DNA of 64,000 nucleotides, taken from positions 248,001 through 312,000 of the forward strand of contig CAWCWV010000001.1 of assembly GCA_963799365.1 (NCBI GenBank). Direction: 5' to 3'. The stretch is from Marinirhabdus sp963799365. Its GTDB lineage: Bacteria > Bacteroidota > Bacteroidia > Flavobacteriales > Flavobacteriaceae. Positions within the stretch are counted from its first letter, which is position 1; each line of letters begins with the position of its first letter. Positions 43,565 through 51,050 of the stretch are shown in pieces. The notes below the pieces were generated by a model that worked only from the letters and a program-made list of their open reading frames with translations, ran no database searches and was not told where the DNA came from. A program made the position numbers and the translations under genes.

Positions 43565-43592
43565 TATTTTTACTGTCAAATTTTTTAAAAAA

Positions 43593-45266
43593 ATGATAAA
43601 AAAATGTATGCTAGTTTGTTTTCTATTGGTAACTGCAGTACAATTTGCGCAGGAAACCCAAGGAAAGGTAGTTTCAGAAAAAGGTGCTATAGAAGGCGCT
43701 ATACTAACGGTTAAAAACACATTTACTGAAGCCATTACTAATGCAGCAGGTGAATTCAGCATAAAATCAGGCGATGACGACATATTGGTAATCTCCTATT
43801 TCGGGTTCGAAACCAAAGAAGTAGTTGCAACGCCTTCTTCAATGATGAACATCACCTTAGACACCGATGCCGAATTGCTAGATGAAGTACTTGTAAAAGC
43901 GAAGAAAGAAGCAAAAGAAAAAACGGAAGAAACGGCATACGGAAAGCAAAATAGGGACGCATTGGGTTATAGTACATCACAATCACTAACGGCAGATCAA
44001 ATAAACCAGTCTTTTACTAATGTTTTCGATATTATTAGGCAAATGCCTGGCACCGAAGTTTTTGGTTTGCAAGGTCAAGAGCAAAGTGTAATCTTCACAA
44101 AAAACCGAAGCTTAAATACCGCTTTACCTATTGTTGTAATAGATGGTGCTGTTTTTGACCAACGCGTTTTAGACGCCATAAGTCCAACACAAATAGTGAA
44201 AATCACACTCTTAAAATCCTTAAATTCGACGCTTCGTTATGGGCAATTAGGCGCAGGCGGTGCCATACTCATCACTACCCAATTGGGAGAAGGAAATGCG
44301 CTTACGCCAGAGCAAAAACAAGCTTCGCTACTGGTAAAAGGTAACGACTATACCGAAAACATCCTTACCATAGAAAATGCGCCAACTGTTGAATCTTACT
44401 TGCTGTCCCTTGAAAGAGCAGCTAGTTTTGAAGAAGCGAAACAAATGTATCAGGAACAAATAGCTTCTGGAAATTACAATACTATTCCGTACTATATTTC
44501 GGTTTCAGATTATTTTTTAAAGTGGGATGCCAATTTTTCGTTTCAAGTACTTTCTAACATTGCGAAAGAAGCAACTAATAACACAAAAGCATTACGAACC
44601 TATGCATACAAACTGGAAGAACGTAAAGAGTTTCTGAAGGCATTAAGTGTTCATAAACGCATTGTGGCGCTACGTCCAGGAGAATCTCAGTCCTATCTAG
44701 ATTTGGCAATGGCAAGCGAAGCTGTTGGAGATTATGAAACTGCATTCGCACTGTATTACCAAATTATTTTCAATAAAATCCCCAATGTAGATTGTACGGA
44801 AATTCAGGATATTGCAATTAATGAAATAAGGCATTTATTAGCTTTTCATAAAAATAAAGTTCCCTTTCAAACCCTCCCAAACGATTTTCTAGCAGCGAAA
44901 TTAAAGCAGGATATCCGTATTGTTTTGCAATGGAACAACCCATTAAAAGATTTTGAAGTACAATTTGTAAGCCCAGAAAATAAGTTTTTTATCTGGAACC
45001 ATACGAAATTTGACAATGCCCAATTGATGAAGGAAGAGGTTGAACAAGGCTATGCTATTAAAGAATATATTGTGGATGAAAAATCTAAAGGAAATTGGCG
45101 CGTCAACATAAGTGCATTGGAAGAAGAGTCGCAAAAGAACCCAACGTACTTAAAGTACACCTTATATAGAAATTTTGGGTTACCAACCGAAACGAAAGAA
45201 GTTAAGGTGATAAACCTTTCTCAATTTACTGAAAAAGTAACGTTGGATAATTTTATATATCAATAA
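43593..45266 (+). CDS. Shorter paralogue: regulatory-like, plug-like, TPR and DUF2135-like
   Basis: A 557-residue exported protein (signal peptide MIKKCMLVCFLLVTAVQFAQ) that matches the second half of its upstream neighbour: a carboxypeptidase-regulatory-like domain (about 24-95), a plug-like domain (about 125-225, with IVVIDGAVFDQ and RYGQLGAGGAILITT), TPR-like helices (about 270-440) and the DUF2135-like end (DIRIVLQWNNPLKDFEVQFVSPENKF). The last 100 residues are very similar between the two (e.g. NPTYLKYTLYRN and GLP-ETK). It lacks the vWA part and the beta-barrel. The arrangement indicates tandem duplication with loss or gain of the N-terminal half. Confidence 0.82.
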   Translation: MIKKCMLVCFLLVTAVQFAQETQGKVVSEKGAIEGAILTVKNTFTEAITNAAGEFSIKSGDDDILVISYFGFETKEVVATPSSMMNITLDTDAELLDEVLVKAKKEAKEKTEETAYGKQNRDALGYSTSQSLTADQINQSFTNVFDIIRQMPGTEVFGLQGQEQSVIFTKNRSLNTALPIVVIDGAVFDQRVLDAISPTQIVKITLLKSLNSTLRYGQLGAGGAILITTQLGEGNALTPEQKQASLLVKGNDYTENILTIENAPTVESYLLSLERAASFEEAKQMYQEQIASGNYNTIPYYISVSDYFLKWDANFSFQVLSNIAKEATNNTKALRTYAYKLEERKEFLKALSVHKRIVALRPGESQSYLDLAMASEAVGDYETAFALYYQIIFNKIPNVDCTEIQDIAINEIRHLLAFHKNKVPFQTLPNDFLAAKLKQDIRIVLQWNNPLKDFEVQFVSPENKFFIWNHTKFDNAQLMKEEVEQGYAIKEYIVDEKSKGNWRVNISALEEESQKNPTYLKYTLYRNFGLPTETKEVKVINLSQFTEKVTLDNFIYQ

Positions 45267-45283
45267 AAACCGAAACAATTGTA

Positions 45284-45946
45284 TTAACGCTCGCCGTTCC
45301 ATTCCCCATAAAATTGCTCAAGAAATTGCTTCATAAAAAGGTGGCGTTCTTTGGCAATTTTTTTTGCAGTTTCGGTATTCATTTTTTCTTTCAACAACAA
45401 TAGCTTTTCATAAAAATGATTGATAGTGGGTGCCGTAGAAGCCTTGTATTCTGCAGATGTCATATTTAGTTGCGGTTGAATATTAGGATCGTAAAGTTTA
45501 CGGTTTTTGTAGCCACCGTAATTAAAAGTACGGGCAATCCCAATAGCTCCCAAAGCATCCAACCTGTCTGCATCTTGCACAACTTCCAATTCTTTGGAAT
45601 GAAATGTTTTTGTAGCATTTCCTCCCTTAAATGAAACATTTGCAATGATGTTTATAATGTGTGTGCAATCATCTTCGGAAATTTTTTGGGTCGATAAAAA
45701 TTCAACAGCTTTTTTTGGGCCAATCGTATCGTCTCCACCGTGAAATTTGGAGTCGGCTATGTCGTGAAGTAACGCTGCGAGTTGCACTACTAAGTTATTT
45801 ACAGTTTCCCCTTCAGCAATTAGTTTTGCATTTTTAAAAACACGTTCTGTATGAAACCAATCGTGACCACCTTCGGCATCTTGTAATTCGGTTTTTACAA
45901 AAGCGATAGTGTTTTCTAAAAGTATATTATTTTCAAAATTAATCAT
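45284..45946 (-). CDS. HD-domain phosphohydrolase
   Basis: A 220-residue metal-dependent phosphohydrolase of the HD superfamily. The metal ligands are seen in GHDWFHTERVFKNA, in the signature LAALLHDIADSKFHGGDD (the His-Asp pair) and in the later VQDADRLDALGAIGIAR. This pattern matches the YedJ/YfbR-like single-domain group that acts on small phosphorylated compounds, often nucleotides; the substrate is unknown. The ATG at 45946 is chosen; a TTG two codons upstream is possible. The gene overlaps the end of the PlsC-like gene by 8 nt, so both are probably co-translated. Confidence 0.9.
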   Translation of the reverse strand: MINFENNILLENTIAFVKTELQDAEGGHDWFHTERVFKNAKLIAEGETVNNLVVQLAALLHDIADSKFHGGDDTIGPKKAVEFLSTQKISEDDCTHIINIIANVSFKGGNATKTFHSKELEVVQDADRLDALGAIGIARTFNYGGYKNRKLYDPNIQPQLNMTSAEYKASTAPTINHFYEKLLLLKEKMNTETAKKIAKERHLFMKQFLEQFYGEWNGER

Positions 45947-46685
45947 GAACAATGTCTTTGAGCACCGTTTGTTCTATTAAAGAAATAAGCGCTTCTGGCT
46001 GGTATTCTGAAATTTTAAGCGGTTCGTGAACTTTCATTTTTAAATGCACACCTATTGGGATCGGGAACATTCCAAAACGTTGTAGTTTCCAGGAATTACT
46101 TATACTCACAGGCAATAAGAAAGCATCTGGTGCATGTTGAAAAAGTAATTTTAACCCTTTTGTTTTAAAGGGTTTTGGATATCCGTCGCGACTTCTGGTG
46201 CCTTCGGGAAAAATAACGACCGCTCTATTATTTTCAGAAATATAATGCGCAATCTTTGTAATTTGAGCGGTGGCTTGCTCAGGATTTTTACGGTCTATTA
46301 AAACGGAACCTCCTTTTCGTAGATTGTATGAAATTGAAGGAATCCCTTTCCCCAATTCTATTTTAGAAATAAATTTTACGTGTAATTTCCGTAGAAACCA
46401 AATCAATGGTGGGATGTCCCACATACTTTGATGATTGGAAGCAATAATAACGGGTTTGTTTACAGGTAAATTATCAGGAAGCTCAACGGTAAAACGAGTT
46501 CCTAACACATTTAGGCAACGCATTAAAAACCATTGTAGTGCGTCTACCGAAATCTTGTGTGCTTTATAACCAAATAAATAAAATGCAATCCATTGTATGG
46601 GATGAAACATGACAATAGTAACCCCAAACAGCAAATAAAAAATAACTGAAAAAGGATAGCTTAATATTTTGGTGAATAATTTCAT
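45939..46685 (-). CDS. plsC: 1-acyl-sn-glycerol-3-phosphate acyltransferase (PlsC family)
   Basis: A 248-residue membrane-associated acyltransferase that makes phosphatidic acid from lysophosphatidate. N-terminal hydrophobic helices (about 10-40) are followed by the catalytic H-x4-D motif, His85 and Asp90 in SNHQSMWD, the FPEGTRSRDG substrate-binding motif, and LPVSISNSW. I use the ATG at 46685; a TTG three codons upstream is less likely. A hairpin/terminator of the bacilliredoxin gene ends just upstream, and a TATTTTTG box lies within 7 nt of the ATG. Confidence 0.92.
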   Translation of the reverse strand: MKLFTKILSYPFSVIFYLLFGVTIVMFHPIQWIAFYLFGYKAHKISVDALQWFLMRCLNVLGTRFTVELPDNLPVNKPVIIASNHQSMWDIPPLIWFLRKLHVKFISKIELGKGIPSISYNLRKGGSVLIDRKNPEQATAQITKIAHYISENNRAVVIFPEGTRSRDGYPKPFKTKGLKLLFQHAPDAFLLPVSISNSWKLQRFGMFPIPIGVHLKMKVHEPLKISEYQPEALISLIEQTVLKDIVHD

Positions 46686-46691
46686 GAGTTG

Positions 46692-46699
46692 CAAAAATA
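46692..46699 (-). promoter_or_regulatory. Candidate -7 box of plsC
   Basis: Minus-strand TATTTTTG, exact TAnnTTTG match, 6 nt before the ATG at 46685. It overlaps the T-rich tail of the preceding hairpin. Confidence 0.4.
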
Positions 46700-46750
46700 T
46701 AAAAATCCATCGTGTCTTCTACTCTGCTCAGACTGCGATGGATTTTTATA
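46698..46750 (-). terminator. Terminator hairpin between bacilliredoxin and plsC genes
   Basis: Perfect 15-bp stem, TATAAAAATCCATCG (46698-46712) with CGATGGATTTTTATA (46736-46750), around a 23-nt loop. On the minus strand it is followed by TTTTTG. It probably ends transcription of the bacilliredoxin gene. Confidence 0.7.
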
Positions 46751-46774
46751 TAATACAATATAGTTTACCCAAAT

Positions 46775-46803
46775 AAGCTGAGCCCTTCGGCTCACTCAGG
46801 ATA
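46775..46803. repeat. Short intergenic repeat (GAGCCCTTCGGCTC type)
   Basis: AGCTGAGCCCTTCGGCTCACT forms a GAGCC-CTTC-GGCTC hairpin followed by CAGGATAAA, a sequence type that recurs between genes in flavobacteria. It sits just downstream of the bacilliredoxin gene. Confidence 0.5.
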
Positions 46804-46817
46804 AATTAAAGTGAAAG

Positions 46818-47228
46818 CTAACAAAACTCGTTAAAAGCTCCTTTTAAATTTTCGGCAATCATATCGGCCGGGCGTCCTTCAATATGGTGACGCTCTAGCA
46901 TATGTACTAATTCACCATCCTTAAACAAAGCCATAGCTGGCGAACTTGGTGGGAAGGGAATCATTTGTGCTCTCGCTGCATCAACTGCTTCTCTATCAAC
47001 CCCTGCAAAAACAGTTACAAGGTGATCTGGAGATTTTGCATTTTGCAGGCTCATACGCGCTCCCGGACGTGCATTTGCTGCTGCACAACCACAAACTGAA
47101 TTTACTACTACTAAAGTAGTTCCCTCTTTTGCTAGTGCATTGGTAACATCTTGTTCTGTATGTAATTCGCTAAAGCCTATACTGGTTAGGTCTTCGCGCA
47201 TTGGTTTTACTAATTCTGCTGGATACAT
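46818..47228 (-). CDS. BrxA/BrxB-family bacilliredoxin
   Basis: A 136-residue thioredoxin-fold protein of the YphP/YqiW (bacilliredoxin) family, which removes bacillithiol-type mixed disulfides. The redox motif is Cys46-Gly-Cys48 in VVNSVCGCAAANARPG, exactly the family CGC motif, followed by PPSSPAMALFKDGELVHMLERHHIEGR. The cofactor partner in this organism is not shown by the window. It has its own promoter (TATCTTTG at 47262-47269) and terminator. Confidence 0.94.
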   Translation of the reverse strand: MYPAELVKPMREDLTSIGFSELHTEQDVTNALAKEGTTLVVVNSVCGCAAANARPGARMSLQNAKSPDHLVTVFAGVDREAVDAARAQMIPFPPSSPAMALFKDGELVHMLERHHIEGRPADMIAENLKGAFNEFC

Positions 47229-47261
47229 AATCTTTTTCTTTTAAGTCATTAATTTTCAATG

Positions 47262-47269
47262 CAAAGATA
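47262..47269 (-). promoter_or_regulatory. -7 promoter box of the bacilliredoxin gene
   Basis: Minus-strand TATCTTTG, exact match to TAnnTTTG, 33 nt before the ATG at 47228. Confidence 0.6.
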
Positions 47270-47429
47270 CAAAATTAGCTGGGCTTATATATCATAAAAA
47301 AACCCAATCCCAAATTCTAGACCCCCTAGCCACCTAAAGGAGGAACTATCTTTTTTATTGAAATTTGGAATTTGTTTTTTTGGGATTTATTAAACCTATT
47401 TGTGTAACAAACCCCTCCCAACCTTTACT

Positions 47430-47437
47430 TATATTTG
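47430..47437 (+). promoter_or_regulatory. -7 promoter box of the TerB-DnaJ gene
   Basis: TATATTTG, exact TAnnTTTG match, 31 nt before the ATG at 47469. Confidence 0.6.
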
Positions 47438-47468
47438 CACTTCTTATAAACACATAAAGAAAAAGTAG

Positions 47469-48215
47469 ATGATTCGTTGGTTGCTGGCCGTTTTGGGCTA
47501 TACATTTTTTAGATTTCCGGGAGCCATTATTGGATTTTTACTTGGTAGCTTATTGGATAACGTGATTGGTGGAAAAGGAAAATCGGGCGGCGGATTTCAG
47601 CAAGTATTTCAGCAACAAAGAAGCGAAAATGTTTCCCCAGCCGACTTTGAGCTTAATCTCCTATCCTTAGCCTCCTTAGTAATTAAGGCCGATGGTGTTG
47701 TAAACCAAAAAGAATTGGATTATGTGCGCCAGTATTTTGTGCAAGCCTACGGAAAAGAACGCGCCAACGCTGCCTTTAAGGTTTTTAATGAAGTGATAAA
47801 GAGCAGGGAGATTAATTCAGAAAAAATATGTGCGCTCTTAAGAAGCCGGACCCGTTACGAATCCAGACTACAAATTCTCCACTTCCTATTCAGCGTTGCC
47901 AATGCAGATGGTCACGTAACGCAATCCGAAGTTGTTGAAATAAATAACATTGCCCGATATCTTGCCATACAATTACAGGATTTTGAAAGCATAAAAGCGA
48001 TGTTCTTTAAAAATCCGGATAGTGCTTATAAAATCCTGGAAATAGACCGAACAGCTACAGACGCCGATGTAAAAAAAGCCTATAGGACAATGGCAAAAAA
48101 ATACCATCCAGATAAACTTCAGCATATGGATGAGGCCTACCAAAAAGGAGCCGAAGAAAAGTTTAGAAAAGTACAAGAGGCGTATGAGCAGTTGCAGAAA
48201 GAAAGAGGGTTTTAG
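47469..48215 (+). CDS. TerB/DnaJ-domain protein (DjlA-like)
   Basis: A 248-residue protein with a glycine-rich hydrophobic N-terminus (FPGAIIGFLLGSLLDNVIGG, about 15-36), a central TerB-like helical domain (about 55-165, with LASLVIKADGVVNQKELDYVRQYF and SVANADGHVTQSEVVEI), and a C-terminal J domain (about 180-248) with the HPD motif at residues 213-215 in KKYHPDKLQ. This order is that of DjlA co-chaperones, which stimulate DnaK at the membrane. No dnaK or grpE is nearby. The TerB part is not evidence of tellurite resistance. Confidence 0.9.
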   Translation: MIRWLLAVLGYTFFRFPGAIIGFLLGSLLDNVIGGKGKSGGGFQQVFQQQRSENVSPADFELNLLSLASLVIKADGVVNQKELDYVRQYFVQAYGKERANAAFKVFNEVIKSREINSEKICALLRSRTRYESRLQILHFLFSVANADGHVTQSEVVEINNIARYLAIQLQDFESIKAMFFKNPDSAYKILEIDRTATDADVKKAYRTMAKKYHPDKLQHMDEAYQKGAEEKFRKVQEAYEQLQKERGF

Positions 48216-48231
48216 TCATCTCGACCACGCA

Positions 48232-48334
48232 GTCATTTAGACGCTGGAGAAATCACACAAGAAGCTCATCCAAAAGTATAATCAAATCCAACTCACTCAA
48301 ATGCGATTCCTCGTCGTGCCTCCTTCGGAATGAC
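48232..48334. repeat. Palindromic intergenic element, copy A
   Basis: Begins GTCATTTAGACGCTGGAGAAATC and ends with an arm whose reverse complement starts GTCATTCCGAAGGAGG. It stands in direct tandem with copy B, 7 bp away, sharing the left arm and the following AATCACACA block. Confidence 0.75.
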
Positions 48335-48341
48335 AACTACA

Positions 48342-48442
48342 GTCATTTCGACGCAGGAGAAATCACACACCAAGCTCCGTCCAGGTAAATAGCTGTATTG
48401 TTAACCTCACTCGAATGCGATTTCTCCTATCGTCGAAATGAC
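48342..48442. repeat. Palindromic intergenic element, copy B
   Basis: Left arm GTCATTTCGACGCAGGAG plus AAATC, right arm GATTTCTCCTATCGTCGAAA plus TGAC: inverted copies with a small mismatch. The last base overlaps the stop codon of pbpC. This sequence type is widespread in Bacteroidota intergenic DNA. Confidence 0.8.
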
Positions 48443-50799
48443 TAACCCGAAGCCCGCTCCACAGCAACGCGCTGGGTAATCTCATTCCCGTCTTGGTCCA
48501 CAGCCGTCAATTCATATTTTCCGGGTAAGGGTTGTAATGCTATTTGATGAAAAGTCTCCGTAGTTGTAATAAAACTACCATTTAAGTACCAATAGATCTT
48601 GGTTTCAGGTTTGCGATGAGCGATTTTAAAGATAACATCCTGAAGCTCTTCTTCGAAATTTTTAGCAAGTAGAATAGTTTCGTTTCTCTTCGGAAATATA
48701 AACTCCATTAACTGTTCTCCCTCTTGCAAACAGTCTGGTCTAAAAGGCGGTAATACTTTATATTCGGGATGCAACGGAGCATAATAATATTCCATAACTG
48801 GTGGAAGTGAAAACCAGGATTTTTGTTTCATTTCAGCCAATTCATAACAAGAAGAATTAACACGGTACTGTTCGTTTTGAGTTAAAAATACTTGCTGGTG
48901 ATAGGGACAAGGCTCCGTCCGGGTACCATTTTTCGGAATAAATTCTGAAATAGTTTCACCGCAAAAAACACCTGCCAAATGACCACTTATTGTACAAATT
49001 GAAATTTCAGTTAATTCATCAAAAGGAGTTGCAAACCAATCGCTTTTTGGCAGGACATCCAGCACATCGAATAATATGGGAGCAGCCGCTTGCAAGCCAG
49101 TTAACCCCGGCCTGCCTTCGCCATCTGCATTGCCAACCCACACACCAATGGCATACTTTTTTGTCACCCCAACAGCCCACGCATCTTTAAATCCGAAACT
49201 CGTTCCCGTCTTCCAGGCAATAGGTTGCGAGTTGCTGAAAAAATCCCAGTTCTCTTCACCAATAGGTCTGTTTACTTTTTGCAATGCCTCAAAGGTTTTG
49301 TAAATGGCGCCAGCATTAAAAACCGAAGGATTTTTTACTTTATCTGAGTCAATTTCATTTTGAGATATATATGTGGGTTGCTTAAAGTCGGAAGTACGGT
49401 ACTCGCTGGACGTTTCGTTAAAATAGTTGAGGGTAGAAGCCATTCCGGCGTAGGCGTTCGTAATTTCCCAAAGCGAACTTTCAGCACCACCTAAAATAAG
49501 CGAAAGTCCATAATAATTAGCTTTACGATTAATACTTTTGAATTGCAACTCGATCAATCTTCTATGAAATCGTTCCAATCCATAAGAGCGGAGCATCCGT
49601 ACCGCAGGAATATTTAAAGAGCGTGACAAGGCAACACTTGCTGGTACCGCACCATTAAATTGCTTGTCGAAATTTTCAGGTACATACCCATTAATTACTG
49701 TGGGGATATCTGCCACTAGCGTGTTTGGCAACAATTCACCGCTATCTAGCAGTGCACTGTATAAAAAGGGTTTCAGAATACTTCCGGTGCTTCTGGATTT
49801 GTCAATAACGTCTACAAACTTATTGTTTTCAACCGTGGTTGGGGCATTGCCAATGTATGCCAAGATCTCACGAGTTTCCACATCCAAAACTAAAACGGCC
49901 AGATTATGGATTTCATTTTGCTGTAACTGAAAATGTTGCTCGGTTACAATTCGGTTTAAAGTTGATTGCAAATTAAGATCTATGGTGGTTTTAATGCGCT
50001 CCCCATTATGTTCTTTCCTAATTTTTTCAGTTAAATGAAGCGCAGTTTCGGGCAATAATAACGGTTTTCCGGGTAATGCTTCTTCCAATGCCAATTCGTA
50101 TGTAGTTTCATCAATAACTTTTTTCTGAAATAATTTCAGCAACAATCTATCACGTTTTTCTTTTAAAATCGCTTCGTTCTTTCCAGGGAATATTAAGGAA
50201 GGTGCATTAGGTAGCACGGCTAAGGCAGCAGATTGCCCCCAACTTAGTTCGCTTGCAGGAATTCCAAAATACTTCCAAGCTGCAGTCTCTAATCCAACCA
50301 CATTCCCGCCAAAAGGTGCATATGAAGCGTAGAAGTTTAAAATATCTTTTTTAGAATAGCCCGCTTCCAATCTGGTGGCTTGAAGAATTTCAATCACTTT
50401 TTCGCCGTAACTACGTTGTTTGTTTTTTCTCGATAAGCGAATCACTTGTTGTGTCAACGTACTTCCACCACGACGCTTATCAGTAGTAATATTGCCCCAT
50501 AATGCTTTACTAATGGAGACAGGATTAAAACCAGGATGTTTATAAAAATATTCATCTTCAAAATGTAAAACAGACTGCTCAAAACGATACGGCACCGAGT
50601 CTAATTTCGGGAATCGCCATTGACCATCTGTCGCAATACGGGCGCCCAATAAAATGCCTTCTCTACTTTCCACTACGGTTGAAGTAGGGTTTTGAAATAA
50701 CGGACGTGGCAAGCAAAAAAACCAGCACACCAATCCCACCAGAAACAAGCTGAACTTGATCTTGTGTTTTTTTAGAATATGTGTTATTTTTTGTTTCAT
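48442..50799 (-). CDS. pbpC: Penicillin-binding protein 1C
   Basis: A bifunctional-type peptidoglycan synthase anchored in the inner membrane. After the helix near residues 15-32 comes a GT51 transglycosylase domain with EDEYFYKHPGFNPVSISKA and RGGSTLTQQVIRLSRK, then a transpeptidase domain with the SxxK motif in SRSTGSILKPFLYSALL, SLN in SRSLNIPAVRML, and KTGTSFGFKDAWAVG. A C-terminal PBP1C-type domain follows. The ATG at 50799 (MKQKITHILKK) is preferred: the longer reading runs into repeat DNA (MKGGQGGAT). It follows the alpha-2-macroglobulin gene across 250 bp, the same pairing as in E. coli yfhM-pbpC. Confidence 0.95.
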   Translation of the reverse strand: MKQKITHILKKHKIKFSLFLVGLVCWFFCLPRPLFQNPTSTVVESREGILLGARIATDGQWRFPKLDSVPYRFEQSVLHFEDEYFYKHPGFNPVSISKALWGNITTDKRRGGSTLTQQVIRLSRKNKQRSYGEKVIEILQATRLEAGYSKKDILNFYASYAPFGGNVVGLETAAWKYFGIPASELSWGQSAALAVLPNAPSLIFPGKNEAILKEKRDRLLLKLFQKKVIDETTYELALEEALPGKPLLLPETALHLTEKIRKEHNGERIKTTIDLNLQSTLNRIVTEQHFQLQQNEIHNLAVLVLDVETREILAYIGNAPTTVENNKFVDVIDKSRSTGSILKPFLYSALLDSGELLPNTLVADIPTVINGYVPENFDKQFNGAVPASVALSRSLNIPAVRMLRSYGLERFHRRLIELQFKSINRKANYYGLSLILGGAESSLWEITNAYAGMASTLNYFNETSSEYRTSDFKQPTYISQNEIDSDKVKNPSVFNAGAIYKTFEALQKVNRPIGEENWDFFSNSQPIAWKTGTSFGFKDAWAVGVTKKYAIGVWVGNADGEGRPGLTGLQAAAPILFDVLDVLPKSDWFATPFDELTEISICTISGHLAGVFCGETISEFIPKNGTRTEPCPYHQQVFLTQNEQYRVNSSCYELAEMKQKSWFSLPPVMEYYYAPLHPEYKVLPPFRPDCLQEGEQLMEFIFPKRNETILLAKNFEEELQDVIFKIAHRKPETKIYWYLNGSFITTTETFHQIALQPLPGKYELTAVDQDGNEITQRVAVERASG

Positions 50800-50813
50800 A
50801 GTTGCTCCCCCTT

Positions 50814-50948
50814 GGCCCCCTTTCAAATTTCGGAATCGAACTCATTAGTTGAATTAAACTTTTTTAACCGAAATCCACCTTCCCCCAAATCGCGCATTTA
50901 TTTTTTGCTAGTTTAATTAATCCTTTTTTAACCGCTGGGGGAAGGAGC
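50814..50948 (-). repeat. Dispersed intergenic repeat, copy 2
   Basis: Reverse-oriented relative of 1184-1313. On the minus strand the blocks GCTCCTTCCCCCAGCGG, TTTGGGGGAAGGTGGATTTC, and TTCCGAAATTTGAAAGGGGG occur in the same order and with near-equal spacing, while the DNA between them has diverged. Confidence 0.7.
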
Positions 50949-51005
50949 AGGTTCTTATGTTTGTTTAAAATAGATTTATTATTATACTAACCATCGCCAG
51001 CGAAG

Positions 51006-51032
51006 CGCCTGCCTGCTAAGAAACGACAGGCA
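51006..51032. repeat. CCTGCCTG inverted repeat
   Basis: CCTGCCTG (51006-51013) and CAGGCAGG (51025-51032) pair perfectly around 11 nt, a GC-rich hairpin typical of flavobacterial intergenic repeats. It sits 18 nt past the 3' end of the alpha-2-macroglobulin gene and may slow or end its transcript. Confidence 0.6.
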
Positions 51033-51050
51033 GGTCCTACCCGCTACCAA

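Noticed and set aside
47469..48215. Tellurite-resistance gene
   Set aside because: The TerB-like domain is joined to a J domain in DjlA order, and no other ter genes are present.
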